DNA of 64,000 bases, taken from Eriocheir sinensis (lineage: Eukaryota > Arthropoda > Malacostraca > Decapoda > Varunidae). Position 1 is the stretch's first letter. Every line of letters starts with the position of its first letter. The stretch lies in contig NW_026111618.1 in NCBI RefSeq assembly GCF_024679095.1, positions 375,501 through 439,500 of the forward strand, written 5' to 3'. This document shows positions 34,406 to 54,004 of the stretch, piece by piece. The notes below the pieces were generated by a model, which saw only the letters and a program-made list of their open reading frames with translations, was not told the DNA's origin and made no database searches. A program made the position numbers and the translations under genes.

Positions 34406-35658
34406 ACGAAAATATGAATAAAAATATATACAAAAAAACAAAAAAATAAATTTCAATTTGTATGAAAATAGATATACAAAATACACATATAATTAGTTAA
34501 ATTTGTATTTAAATACATGTACAAAATACACATAAAATAATGTAAATTTGGATGAAATGAAAACAAATTCACATAAAATTCGCGTCAAAATAAATAAACA
34601 AAATATCAATAAAAGAATGTGTATTTGTATGAAAATAGATATACAAAATACACATAAAATAACCTAAATTTGTATCAAATTATATACAAAAATACACAAA
34701 AATATTTTAAATTTGTATGAAAATAAATATACAAAATACACATAAAATTATGTAAATTTGTATTGAAATACATACAATATACACATAAAATAATGTAAAT
34801 TTGAATGAAAATACATAAACAAATACACTTAAAATAACGTAAATTTGTATAAAAAAATATGTACAAAACACAAATTGAATAATGTAAAATCGTATCAAAA
34901 TAAATACACAGAATATTAATAAAATAATGTAAATTTGTATGAAAATAAAGAAGCAAAATACCCATAAAATAACGCATTTTTTTATTTATATAAATATATA
35001 TACCAAAATACACATCAAAAAATTAAATTTGTATTAAAATAAATATACAAAAAACACATACAATAAGGTAAATTTGTATTGAAATAGATATGCAAAATAC
35101 ATATAAAACAATGTAAATTTGTTTCAAAATATATATACGAATACACATATAATAACGTAGATTTCTATAAAAATATATATACAAAATACACATAAAATGA
35201 AGTAAATACGTATAAAAAATGTATACAAAATACACATAAAATAATGTAAATTCGTATCAAAATAAATAAACAAAATAGCAATAAAAGAATGTGTATTTGT
35301 ATAAATATAAATATACAAAATACACATAAAATAACGTAAATTTATATAAAACTATATACAAAAATACACAGAAGTAATTAAATTTGTATGAAAATATATA
35401 CAAATTACACACAAAATAAGCTAAATTTGAATTGAAATATATATACAAAATACATGAAATAAAGTAAATTTGTATCAAAAGATTTATACAAATACACATA
35501 TAATAACGTAAATTTGTATGAAAATATATAAACAAAATACACATTAAATAATGTAAATACGTATAAAAAAATATGTACAAAATACACAAATAATCATGTA
35601 ATTCGTATCAAAATAAATAAACAAATACCAATAAAATAATATAAATTTGTATGAGTAA
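34406..35658 (-). repeat. satellite block, reverse half of composite unit
   Basis: Direct paralogue of 7,705-8,967 (offset about 26.7 kb). Confidence 0.85.
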
Positions 35659-36491
35659 ACGTGTATGTTGCATATTTTTTCAATACAAATTTACCTTATT
35701 ATATACGCATTTTGTATATTAATTTTAATATATGTGTATTTGAATATATATTTTGATACAAATTTACATTATTTTATGTATTTTCTATATTGATTTCAAT
35801 TCAAATTTAGCTTATTTTATGTGTCTTTTGTATATCTATTTTCATACAAAAATAATTATTTTTGTTTATTTTTGTATATAGTTTTATACAATTTTACGTT
35901 ATTTTATGTGTATTTTTTATATTTATATTTATTCAAGTAAACATTCTTTTATTGGCATTTAGTTTATTTATTTTGATACGAGTTTACATTATTTCATGTG
36001 TATTTTGTATACATTTTCTTATACGTATTTACTTCATTTTATGTGTATTTTGTATATATATTTTTATAGAAATCTACGTTATTTTATGTGTATTCGTATA
36101 TATATTTTGAAACAAATTTACATTGTTTTATGTGTATATTGCATATCTATTTCAATACAAATTTACCTTATTCTATGTGCATTTTGTATATTTATTGTAA
36201 TACAAATTTAAATATTTTATATGTATTTTGGTATATATATTTTCATAAAAAATGCGTTGTTTTATGGGTATTTTGCGTCTTTATTTTCATACAAATTTAC
36301 ATTATTTTATTAATATTCTGTGTATTTATTTTGATACTATTTTACATTATTCTATTTGTGTTTTGTATATATTTTTTTTATACATATTTACATTATTTAA
36401 TGTTTATTTTCTATATATATTTCATACAAATTTACGTTTTTTTAAGTGGATTTGTTTATATATTTTCATTCAAATTTACATTATTTTATTT
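35659..36491 (+). repeat. satellite block, forward, truncated by a deletion junction
   Basis: It follows 8,968-9,805 and then stops at ATTATTTTATTTCAATGCAC, where the sequence jumps to the equivalent of about 11,188. Confidence 0.85.
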
Positions 36492-38004
36492 CAATGCACA
36501 TACAATAAGGTAAATTTGTATTGAAATAGATATGCAAAAAACATATAAAACAATGTAAATTTGTTTCAAAATATATATACGAATACACATAAAATAACGT
36601 AGATTTCTATAAATATATATATACAAAATACAAATAAAATTAAGTAAATACGAATCAAAAATGTATACAAAATACACATAAAATAATGTAAATTCGTATA
36701 AATATAAATAAACAAAATACCAATAAGAGAATGTGTATTTGTATAAATATAAATATACAAAATGCACATAAAATAACGTAAATTTGTATAAAACTATATA
36801 CAAAAATACACAGAAGTAATTAAATTTGCATGAAAATAGATATACAAAATACACACAAAATAAGCTAAATTTGAATTGAAATATATATACAAAATACATA
36901 AAATAAAGTAAATTCGTTCCAAAAATATTTTTAACAAATACACATATAATAACGTAAATTTGTAAAAAAAATATATAAACAAAATACACATTAAGTAATG
37001 TAAATACGTATAAAAAAATATTTACAAAATACACCAATAATCAAGTCATTCGTATCAAAATAAATAAACAAAAAACTAATTAAATAATATAAATTTGTAT
37101 AAGAAAACATATACAAAATACACATAAAATAACGTTTTAAGTTTCTATAAAAATATATGTACAAAAATGCACATAAAATTAGTTTGCATAAAAAATATAT
37201 ATACAAAACACATTAGATAATGTAAATGAGTATAAAAATATGTATACAAAATACCTATGAAATAATCTAAATTCGTATCGAGTTAAATTAAGAAAATAAC
37301 AATAAAATAATGTAATTTTGGATGAAAATATATATAGAAAACACACATAAAATAACCTAAATACAAATACAAATATACACATTAAATAATTTAAAATTGA
37401 ATGAAATAAATATACAAAATAAACATAAAATAAGGTAAATTTGTAATAAAATATATGTAAGAATACACATAAAATAATATAAATTTGTATGAAAATATAT
37501 ATACAAATACACATAAAATAACATGAATTTGTATAAAATGTTTCAAAATATATACGAATACACACAATAAAATAACGTAAATTTTTATGAAAATGTATAT
37601 ATAAAATACACATAAAATAATTTAAATAAGTAGAAAGATATATATACAAAATACACATAAAATAATGTAGATTCGTAAAAAATTAAATACACAAAATTCC
37701 AATTAAAGTATGTATATTTGTAGGTAAATATATACAAAAAACAAATAAAATAACTAGAATTTGTATAAAAATATATACAAAAATACACAAAAATAATTTA
37801 AATTTCTTTGAAAATAGATATGCAAAATACACATAAAGTTAGGCAAATTTGTATTGAAATACATATAAAAAAAACTCACATAAAATAATGTAAATTTGTA
37901 TGAAAATATATAAACAAATACATATAAAATCACGTAAATTTGGATAAAATATATATATATACAAAATATACATTAAATATTTTAAATATGTATAAATATA
38001 TATT
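36492..38004 (-). repeat. satellite block, reverse
   Basis: A copy of about 11,188-12,680, with the GATATGCAAAAAACATA variant directly after the deletion junction. Confidence 0.85.
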
Positions 38005-39102
38005 ATATTATATATATTTTTATTGATATTTGCGTTATTTATGTGTATTTTGTATATGTTTTCTCATAGAAATTTACATTATTTTATTGGTATTTTGTCT
38101 ATTTATTTTGATACGAATTACATGATTATTTGTGTATTTTTTACATTTTTTTATACGTATTTACATAATTTAATGTGTATTTTGTTTATATATTTTTATA
38201 CAAATTTACGTTATTAATGTGTATTTGTATAGGTATTTTGATACAAATTTACATTATTTTATGTATTTTGTATATATATTTCAATTCAAATTTAGCTTAT
38301 TTTATGTGTATTTTGTATATCTATTTATTTTAATACAAAATCAAATATTTTATGTTTTTTCGTATATATATTTTTATAAAAAAAAATGCGTTATTTTATG
38401 GGTATTTTGCATCTTAATTTTCATACAAATTTACATTATTTTATTAATATTTTCTGTATTTATTTTGATACGATTTTACATTATTTTATTTGTGTTTTGT
38501 ATATATTTTTTTATACATATTTACATTATTTAATGTGTTTTTTGTATACATATTTGATACAAATTTCGATATTTTAAGTCTATGTGTTTATATATTTTCA
38601 TTCAAATTTACATTATTTTATGTGTATTTTGTATATGTATTTCTATACAAATTTACATAATTTTATATGTTTTTTGTATATTTATTTTCATACAAGTTTA
38701 AATTATTTTTGTGTATTTTTGTTTATAGTTTTATACAAATTTAGGTTATTTTATGTGTATTTTGTATATCTATTTTCATACAAATACACATTCTTTTCAT
38801 GATATTTTGTTTATTTATTTTGACACGAATTAACATTATTTAATGTGTATTTTGTATATATATTTTTATTCGTATTTACATTATTTCAAGTGTATTTTGT
38901 ATATAAATTTCTATAGAAATCTGCGTTATTTTATGTGTATTCGTATATATATTTTGAAACAAATTTACATTGTTTTATGTGTATTTTGCATATTTTTTCA
39001 ATACAAATTTACCTTATTGTATGTGTATTTTGTATATTAATTTTAATACAAATTTGATTAATCTATGTGTATTTTTGTATATGTATTTTTATAAAAATAT
39101 GT
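38005..39102 (+). repeat. satellite block, forward
   Basis: A copy of 12,681-13,752. Confidence 0.8.
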
Positions 39103-39222
39103 AATTAGTTAAATTTGTATTTAAATACATGTACAAAAATACATAAAATAATGTAAATTTGTATGAAATGAAAACAAATTCACATAAAATAACGTACATT
39201 TGTATAAAATAGATATACAAAA
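39103..39222 (-). repeat. short reverse island of about 2.5 monomers
   Basis: Paralogue of 13,753-13,848, extending about 25 bp further at its start. Confidence 0.8.
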
Positions 39223-42984
<3,762 letters not shown>

Positions 42985-44361
42985 TAGAATAATGTAAAAT
43001 CGTATCAAAATAAGTACACAGAATATCAATAAAATAGTTTAAATTTGTATGAAAATAAAGATGCAAAATACCTATAAAATAAAGCATTTTTTTTTTAAAT
43101 ACATATACAAAAATACACATAGAATAATTAAATGTGTTAAAATTAATATACAAAATGCACATACAATAAGGTAAGTTTGTATTGAAAAAAAACGCAAAAT
43201 ACACATAAAACAGTGTAAATTTGTTTCAAAATATATATACGAATACACATAAAATAACGTTGATTTCTAGAGGAATATATATACAAAATACACATGAAAT
43301 GATGTAAATACGTATAAAAATATATACAAAATACACATGAAATACTGTAAATTCGCGTCAAAATAAATAAACAAAATATCAATAAAAGAATGTGTATTTG
43401 TATGAAAATAGATATACAAAATACACATAAAATAACCTAAATTTGAATCAAACTATATACTAAAATACACAAAAATATTTTAAATTTGTATGAAAATAAA
43501 TATACAAAATACAATTAAAATTAGGTAGATTTGTATTGAAATACATATATAAAATACACATAAAATAATATAAATTTGAATGAAAAGACATAGAAAAATA
43601 CACTTAAAATAACGTAAATTTGTATAAAAAAATATATACAAAACACAAATAGAATAATGTAAAATCGTATCAAAATAAATACACAGAATATTAATAAAAT
43701 AATGTATATTTGTATGAAAATAAAGAGGCAAAATACCCATAAAATAACGCATTTTTTTTGATTTATAAAAATATATATACCAAAATACACATAAAAAAAA
43801 TTAATTTGAATTAAAATAAATATATAAAAAACACATACAATAAGGTAAATTTGTATTGAAATAGATATGCAAAATACATATAAAACAATGTAAATTTGTT
43901 TCAAAATATATATACGAATACACATAAAATAACGTAGATTTCTATAAAAATATATATACAAAATACACATAAAATGAAGTAAATACGTATAAAAAAATGT
44001 ATACAAAATACACATAAAATAATGTAAATTCGTATCAAAATAAATATACAAAATACCAATAAAAGAATGTGTATTTGTATAAATATAAATATACAAAATA
44101 CACATAAAATAACGTAAATTTATATAAAACTATATACAAAAATACACAGAAGTATTTTAATTTGTATGAAAATAGATATACAAAATTAGGTAAATTCGTT
44201 TCAAATTCAATAAACAAAATTCAGATAAAAGAAAGTATATTTGTAGAATAAATAAATATACAAAATACACATAAAATAACGAAAATTTGTTTGAAAATAT
44301 ATAAAAAAATAAACAAAAATAATTTCAATTTGTATGAAAATAAATAAACAAAATACACATG
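42985..44361 (-). repeat. satellite block, reverse
   Basis: The head is shared with 22,288-22,500. The rest is the inverted counterpart of 3,556-4,347 plus further monomers. Confidence 0.8.
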
Positions 44362-46807
44362 TATATTGCATATCTATTTTCACACAAATTTAATTACTTT
44401 TGTGTATTTTTGCATATAGTTTTATATAAATTTACGTTATTTTATTTGTATTTTGTATATTTATATTTATACAATACACATTCTTTTATTAGTATTTTGT
44501 TTATTTATTTTGATACGAGTTTACATTATTTTATGTGTATTTTGTATACCTTTTTTTATACGTATTTACTTCATTTTATGTGTATTTTGTATATTTATTT
44601 TCATAGAAATCTACGTTATTTTATGTGCATTCGTATATATATTTTGATATATCTATTTCAATACAAATTTACCTTATTGTATGTGCATTTTGTATATTTA
44701 TTTTAATACAAATTCAAATATTTTATGTGTGTCTTGGTATAAATATTTTTATAAAAAATGCGTTATTTTATGGGTATTTTGCATCTTAATTTTCATACAA
44801 ATTTACATTATATTATTAATATTCTGTGTATGTATTTTGATACGATTTTATATTATTCTATTTGTGTTTTGTATATATTTTTTTATACATATTTACATTA
44901 TTTAATGTGTATTATTTATATATATTTTATACAAATTTACGTTATTTTAAGTGTATTTGTTTATATATTTTCATTCAAATTTTATGTGTATTTTGTAAAT
45001 GTATTTCAATACAAATTTACCTAATTTTATGTGTATTTTGTATATTTATTTTCATACAAATTAAAATTATTTTTGTGTATTTTTGTATATAGTTTTATAC
45101 AAATTTAGGTGATTTTATGTGTATATTGTATATCTATTTTCATACAAATACACATTCTTTTATTAATATTTTGTTTATTTATTTTGACGCGAATTTACAT
45201 TATTTAATGTATTTTATATATATATTTTTATACGTGTTTACATCATTTGATGTTTATTTTGTATATATATTTCTATAGAAATCTACGTTGATTTATGAGT
45301 ATTCGTATATAGATTTTGAAATAAATTTACACTGTTTTATGTGTATTTTGCATTTTGTATATTAATTTTAATACAAATTTAATTATGCTATGTGTATTTT
45401 TGTATATGTATTTTTATAAAAATATGCTTTATTTTATGGGTATTTTGCATTTTTATTTTCATACAAATTTACATTATTTTATTTATATTCTGTTTTTACA
45501 TTATTCTATGTGTATTTTGTATATCTATTTTTATACGTATTTACTTAATTTATGTGTATTTCGTATATATATTTTTATAGAAATCTCCGTTATTTTATGT
45601 GTATTCGTATATATTTTGAAACAAATTTACATTGTTTTATATGTATTTTTGCATATCTCTTTCAATACAAGTTTACCTTATTGTATGTGCATTTTGTATA
45701 TTTACTTCAATACAAATTTAAATATTTTATGTGTATTTTGGTATATATATTTTTATAAGAAATGCGCTATTTGATGGGAATTTTGCATCTTTATTTTCAT
45801 ACAAATTTACATTATTTTATTAATATTCGGTGTATTTATTTTGATACGATTTCACATTATTCTATTTGTTTTTTGTATATATTTTTTTTATACATATTTA
45901 CATTATTTAATGTGTATCTTGCATATATATTTCATACAAATTTATTATCTATTATTTATTTTCATACAAATACACATTCTTTTCATGATATTTTGTTTAT
46001 TTATTTAGACACGAATTTAATTAGATATGTATTTTGTATATATATTTTTATACGTATTTACATAATTTCATGTGTATTTTGTATATATATTTCTATAGAA
46101 ATCTACGTTATTTTATGTGTATTCGTATATATATTTTGAAACAAATTTACTTTGTTTTATATGTATTTTTGAATACCTCTTTCAATACATATTTACCTTA
46201 CTGTATATGCATTTTGTATATTTATTTCAATACAAATTTAAATAATTTATGTGTATTTTGGTATATATATTTTTATAAAAAAATGCGCTATTTTATGGGA
46301 ATTTTGCATCTTTCTTTTCATACAAATTTACATTATTTTATTGATATTCTGTGTATTTATATTGATAGGATTTTACATTATTCTATTTCTTTTTTGTAAA
46401 TATTTTTTTATACACATTTACATTATTTAATGTGTATCTTTAAGTGAATTTGTTTATATATTTTCATTCAAATTTACATTATTCTATGTGTATTTTGTAT
46501 ATGTATTTCAATACAAATTTACCTAATTTTATGTGTATTTTGTATATTTCTTTTCATACAAAGTTTAAATATTTTTGTGTATTTTTGTATATAGTTTTAT
46601 ACAAATTTAGGTTATTTTATGTACGCATTTACTTTATTTAATGTGTGTTTTGTATATATATTTTTAAGCAAATTTACTTTATTTTACGTGCATTTTTGTA
46701 CATATATTTTTTTAGAAATTTGCGTTAATTTATGTGTATTTGTATATGTTTTCTCATACAAATTTACATTATTTGATTGCTATTTTGTTTATTTATTTTG
46801 ATACGAA
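44362..46807 (+). repeat. satellite block, forward
   Basis: Inverted counterpart of 983-3,555. From about 45,100 it is also the direct partner of 49,050-50,758 (offset about 3.95 kb). Confidence 0.85.
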
Positions 46808-47582
46808 TGAAAATAGATATACAAAATATACATAAAATAAACTAAATTTGTATTGAAATATATATACAAAATACATAAAATGATGTAAATTTGTATCAAA
46901 ATATTTTAACAGATGCGCATAAAATAACGTAAATTTGTTTTAAAATATACAAAATACACATTGAATAATGTAAATATGTATAAAAAAATATATACAAAAC
47001 ACAAATAGAATAATGTAAAATCGTATTAAAATAAATACACAGAATATTAATAAAACAATGTAAATTTTTATGAAAATAAAGATGCAAAATACCCATTAAA
47101 TTACGCATTTTTTATAAAAATATATATACCAAAATACACATGAAAAAATTAATTTGTATTAAAATAAATATACAAAATACACATACAATAAGGTAAATCT
47201 GTATTGAAATAGATATGCAAAATACATATAAAACAATGTAAATTTGTTTCAAAATATATATACGAATACACATAAAATAACGTAGATTTGTATAAAAATA
47301 TATATACAAAATACACATAAAATGAAGTAAATACGTATAAGAAAATGTATACAAAATACACATAAAATAATGTAAATTCGTATCAAAATAAATAAACAAA
47401 ATACCAATAAAAGAATGTGTATTTGTATAAATATAAATATACAAAATACTCATAAAATAACGTAAATTTGTATAAAACTATACAAAAATACACAGAAGTA
47501 ATTAAATTCGTATGAAAATAGATATACAAAATACAGATAAAATAAGCTAAATTTGAATTGAAATGTATATACAAAATACAAT
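46808..47582 (-). repeat. satellite block, reverse
   Basis: Inverted counterpart of 208-982 and direct partner of 50,759-51,530. Confidence 0.85.
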
Positions 47583-47896
47583 ATTTTATGTGTATATTTG
47601 TATTTGTATTTAGGTTATTTTATGTGTATTTTGTATATATATTTTCATTCAAAATTACATTATTTTATTGGTATTTTCTTAATTTAATTCGATACGAATT
47701 TAGATTATTTCATAGGTATTTTCTATACATATTTTTATACTCATTTCCATTATCTAATGTGTCTTTTGTATGCATATTTTTATGCAAATTTATTTTATGT
47801 TCATTTTTGTACATATATTTTTATAGAAATTTGCGTTATTTTATGTATATAGTTTTATATAAATATTTTATGTGTATTTTGGTATCAATAATTTTA
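47583..47896 (+). repeat. satellite block, forward
   Basis: Inverted counterpart of 1-207 extended by about 100 bp that match the inverse of 23,500-23,600. Confidence 0.8.
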
Positions 47897-48522
47897 TAAA
47901 AAAACGTAAATTTGTATAAAAAAATATGTACAAAACACAAATAGAATAATGTAAAATCGTATCAAAATAAATACACAGAATATTAATAAAATAATATAAA
48001 TTTGTATAAAAATAAAGAAGCAAAACCCATAAAATAGCGCATTTTTTTTATTTATAAAAATATATATACCAAAATACACATCAAAAAATTAAATTTGTAT
48101 TAAAATAAATATACAAAAAACACATACAATAAGGTAAATTTGTATTGAAATAGATATGCAAAATACATATAAAACAATGTAAATATGTTTCAAAATATAT
48201 ATACGAATACACATAAAATAACGTAGATTTCTATAAAAATATATATACAAAATACACATAAAATGAAGTAAATACGTATAAAAAAATGTATACAAAATAC
48301 ACATAAAATAATGTAAATTCGTATCAAAATAAATAAACAAAATACCAATAAAAGAATGTGTATTTGTATAAATATAAATATACAAAATACACATAAAATA
48401 ACGTAAATTTATATAAAACTATATACAAAAATACACAGAAGTAATTAAATTTGTATGAAAATATATACAAAATACACACAAAATAAGCTAAATTTGAATT
48501 GAAATATATATACAAAATACAC
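47897..48522 (-). repeat. satellite block, reverse
   Basis: Resembles 43,610-44,150. The final 300 bp match 24,164-24,463. Confidence 0.8.
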
Positions 48523-48594
48523 ATATTTTGCATATCTATTTTCAAACAAATTTAAATTATTTTTGTGTATTTTTGTATATATTTATTTTTGTTA
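48523..48594 (+). repeat. short forward island
   Basis: About 72 bp, paralogue of 24,464-24,535. Confidence 0.8.
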
Positions 48595-48880
48595 TACATA
48601 GAATAATGTAAAATCGTATCAAAATAAGTACACAGAATATCAATAAAATAATTTAAATTTGTATGAAAATAAAGATGCAAAATACCCATAAGATAAAGCA
48701 TATTTTTTTTTTTAAATACATATACAAAAATACACATAGAATAATTAAATTTGTATTAAAATTAATATACATAATGCACACATACAAAAAGGTAAATTTG
48801 TATTGAAAAAAACGCAAAATACAAATAAAACAGTGTAAATTTGTTTCAAAATATATATACGAATACACATAAAATAACGT
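48595..48880 (-). repeat. satellite block, reverse
   Basis: Matches 24,536-24,788 until the point where that copy enters its TA tract. Here the monomer continues normally through ATATATACGAATACACAT. Confidence 0.8.
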
Positions 48881-50758
<1,878 letters not shown>

Positions 50759-53397
50759 GAAAATAGATATACAAAATATACATAAAATAAACTAAATTTG
50801 TATTAAAATATATATACAAAATACATAAAATAATGTAAATTTGTATCAAAATATTTTAACAGATGCGCATAAAATAATGTAAATTTGTTTTAAAATATAC
50901 AAAATACACATTAAATAATGTAAATATGTATAAAAAAATATATACAAAACAAAAATAGAATAATGTAAAATCGTATCAAAATAAATACACTGAATATTAA
51001 TAAAACAATGTAAATTTGTATGAAAATAAAGATGCAAAATACCCATTAAATAACGCATTTTTTTATAAAAATATATATACCTAAATACACATGAAAAAAT
51101 TAATTTGTATTAAAATAAATATACAAAATACACATACAATAAGGTAAATCTGTATTGAAATAGATATGCAAAATACATATAAAACAATGTAAATTTGTTT
51201 CAAAATATATATACGAATACACATAAAATAACGTAGATTTGTATAAAAATATATATACAAAATACATAAAATGAAGTAAATACGTATAAGAAAATGTATA
51301 CAAAATAAACATAAAATAATGTAAATTCGTATCAAAATAAATAAAAAAAAAAACAATAAAAGAAACTGTATTTGTATAAATATAAATATACAAAATACAC
51401 ATAAAATAACGTAAATTTTTATAAAACTATATACAAAAATACACAGAAGTTATTAAATTCGTATGTAAATAGATATACAAAATACAGATAAAATAAGCTA
51501 AATTTGAATTGAAATGTATATAGAAAATACATAAAATAATGTAAATTTGTATCAAAATATTTATAAAAATACATATAATAACGTAAATTTGTTTAAAAAT
51601 ATATAAACAAAATACACATTAAGTAATGTAAATACGTATAAAAAATATGTACAAAATACACATATAATCATGTAATTCGTATCAAACTAAATAAACAAAA
51701 TATCAATAAAATAATGTAAATTTGTATGAGAAAACATATACATATACATATAAAATAACGCTAATTTCCATAAAAATATATGTCCAAAAATGAACGTAAA
51801 ATAAAGTAACTTTGGATAAAAATATATATATACAAAACACACATTAAATAATGTAAATCCGTACATAAAATAACCTAAATTTGTATAAAACTATATACAA
51901 AAATACACAAAAATAATTTAAATTTGTATAAAAAGGAATATACAAAATACACATAAAATTAGGTTAATTTGTCTTGAAATACATATACAAAATACATATA
52001 AAATAATGTAAATTTGAAAGAAAATATATAAACAAATACACATATAATAACGTAAATTTGTATGAAATATATATATATAAAATACACATTAAATAATGTA
52101 AATATGTATAAAAAATATATACAAAACACAAATAGAATAATGTAAAATCGTATCAAAATATATACACAGAATATTAATAAAATAATGTAAATTTGTATGA
52201 AAATTAAGATGCAAAATACCTATAAAATAACGCATTTCTTATAAAAATATTGATACCAAAATACACATAAAATATTTGAATTTGTATTAAAATAAATATA
52301 CAAAATGCACATACAATAAGGTAAATTTGTATTGAAATAGATATGCAAAATACATATAAAATAATGTAAATTTGTTTCAAAATATATATACGAATACACA
52401 TAAAATAACGTAGATTTCTATAAAAAATACATATACAAAATACACATAATATTAAGTAAATACGTATAAAAAATGTATACAAAATACACATAAAATAATG
52501 TAAATTCGTATAAATGTAAATAAACAATATACCAATAAAAGAATGTGTATTTGTATAAATATAAATATACAAAATGCACATAAAATAACGTAAATTTATA
52601 TAAAACTATATACATAAAATAACGCAAATTTCTATAAAATATATGTACAAAAATGAACATAAAATAAATTTGCATAAAAATATATATTCAAAACACACTT
52701 TAGATAATGTAAATGAGTATAAAAATATGTATACAAAATACCTATGAAATAATCTAAATTCGTATCGAATTAAATTAAGAAAATATCAATAAAATAATGT
52801 AATTTTGGATGAAAATATATATACAAAATACACATAAAATAACCTAAATACAAATACAAATATACACATAAAATAATTTAAAATTGAATGAAATAAATAT
52901 ACAAAATAAACATAAAATAAGGTAAATTTGTAATGAAATATATGAAAAAATACACATAAAATAATATAAATTTGTATGAAAATATATATACAAATACACA
53001 TTAAATAACATGAATTTGTATAAAATTTGTATCAAAATATATACTTATACACACAATAAAATAACGTATTTTTTTTATGAAAATGTATATACAAAATACA
53101 CATAAAATAATTTAAATACGTAGAAAAATATATATACAAAAAAACATAAAATAATGTAAATTTGTATGAAAATATATAAACAAATACACATAAAATAATG
53201 TAAATTTGGATAAAATATATATACAAAATGAACATTAAATAATGTAAATATGTATAAAAAAAATATACAAAATACACATAGAATAATGTTAAATCGTATC
53301 AAAATAAATAAAGAGAATATCAATAAAATAATATAAATTTGTATGAAAATAAAGATGCAAAATATCCATATAATAACGCATATTTGCATAAAAATAT
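50759..53397 (-). repeat. satellite block, reverse, upstream of the transposon
   Basis: 50,759-51,530 copies 46,808-47,575. 51,560-52,150 resembles 20,240-20,907. 52,240-52,870 matches 23,160-23,798. 52,870-53,250 resembles 12,040-12,400. 53,260-53,397 is the inverse of 17,460-17,588. Confidence 0.85.
53391..53397 (+). repeat. target site duplication, left
   Basis: AAAATAT immediately before the element, identical to 55,200-55,206. An 8-bp comparison gives AAAAATAT versus AAAATATA, so only 7 bp are duplicated. Confidence 0.75.
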
Positions 53398-53426
53398 CAT
53401 AGACTTCACAATCTCTTGACGGGAAA
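53398..53426 (+). repeat. terminal inverted repeat, left, 29 bp
   Basis: A 14-bp perfect arm, a 4-bp mismatched spacer (TCTC), then an 11-bp perfect arm (TTGACGGGAAA) relative to the right end. Confidence 0.85.
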
Positions 53427-53434
53427 CGGGGCGC

Positions 53435-53459
53435 GGGGCCGATTCGCAGGGGGCCGATT
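53435..53459 (+). repeat. subterminal GGGGCCGATT pair, left
   Basis: GGGGCCGATT occurs at 53,435-53,444 and again at 53,450-53,459. The same decamer is inverted near the right end at 55,128-55,137. The arrangement resembles subterminal transposase-binding sites, which is an inference. Confidence 0.5.
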
Positions 53460-54004
53460 TTCAAAAATTTAAAATTTAAATATTTTCAAAACCAAAGCAG
53501 CTAGCGACCTGAAACTAAAACAGGCACCTCCCTTAGGCATATATGAGTCTCCATGAGCAGCGGTATAAAAAAATTCAAAGTCGTTCCCTAATAAAATCCC
53601 GATTAATTGTTTTTTATATAAGTATAACAAAACTTAAAAAGGCTATAAAATCCTCAGATTTTACGCTAGATGCACAAACATCACCAAATGCAGAGATAAT
53701 CACTTATATTTTCAGAATCAATAGCAATATTTAGCATATCTTATAAGTTTTTGCCCGAAATAGCTACTTATTTTTTTTTTTATTTAGTGCAATTTTTTAC
53801 GTAAGTATTTAACATCTAATAAATCACTTAATTTTCACATTAGAAACTTAATACTTGAGGAAAGCATGCAGAAACATCTTAATTTTACTCAACACTATAT
53901 ACAATCACAACTTATTTTGGTTGAATTCCGATGTCACTATTGCCGCAGCACGTCTTGCCGGCTATCTGGCCCTCGTCCCTGAACAATCACTTTAGCCTTT
54001 TGGC
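53460..54004 (-). other. element 3' non-coding part
   Basis: AT-rich unique sequence downstream of the transposase stop. Near 53,779-53,784 the minus strand reads AATAAA, a possible polyadenylation signal about 220 bp after the stop. A 63-codon + strand frame at 53,543-53,734 has no recognisable content. Confidence 0.4.

Noticed and set aside
53543..53734. 63-codon plus-strand frame in the 3' part of the element
   Set aside because: No recognisable domain, AT-rich, and no start context or homologue that I can name.
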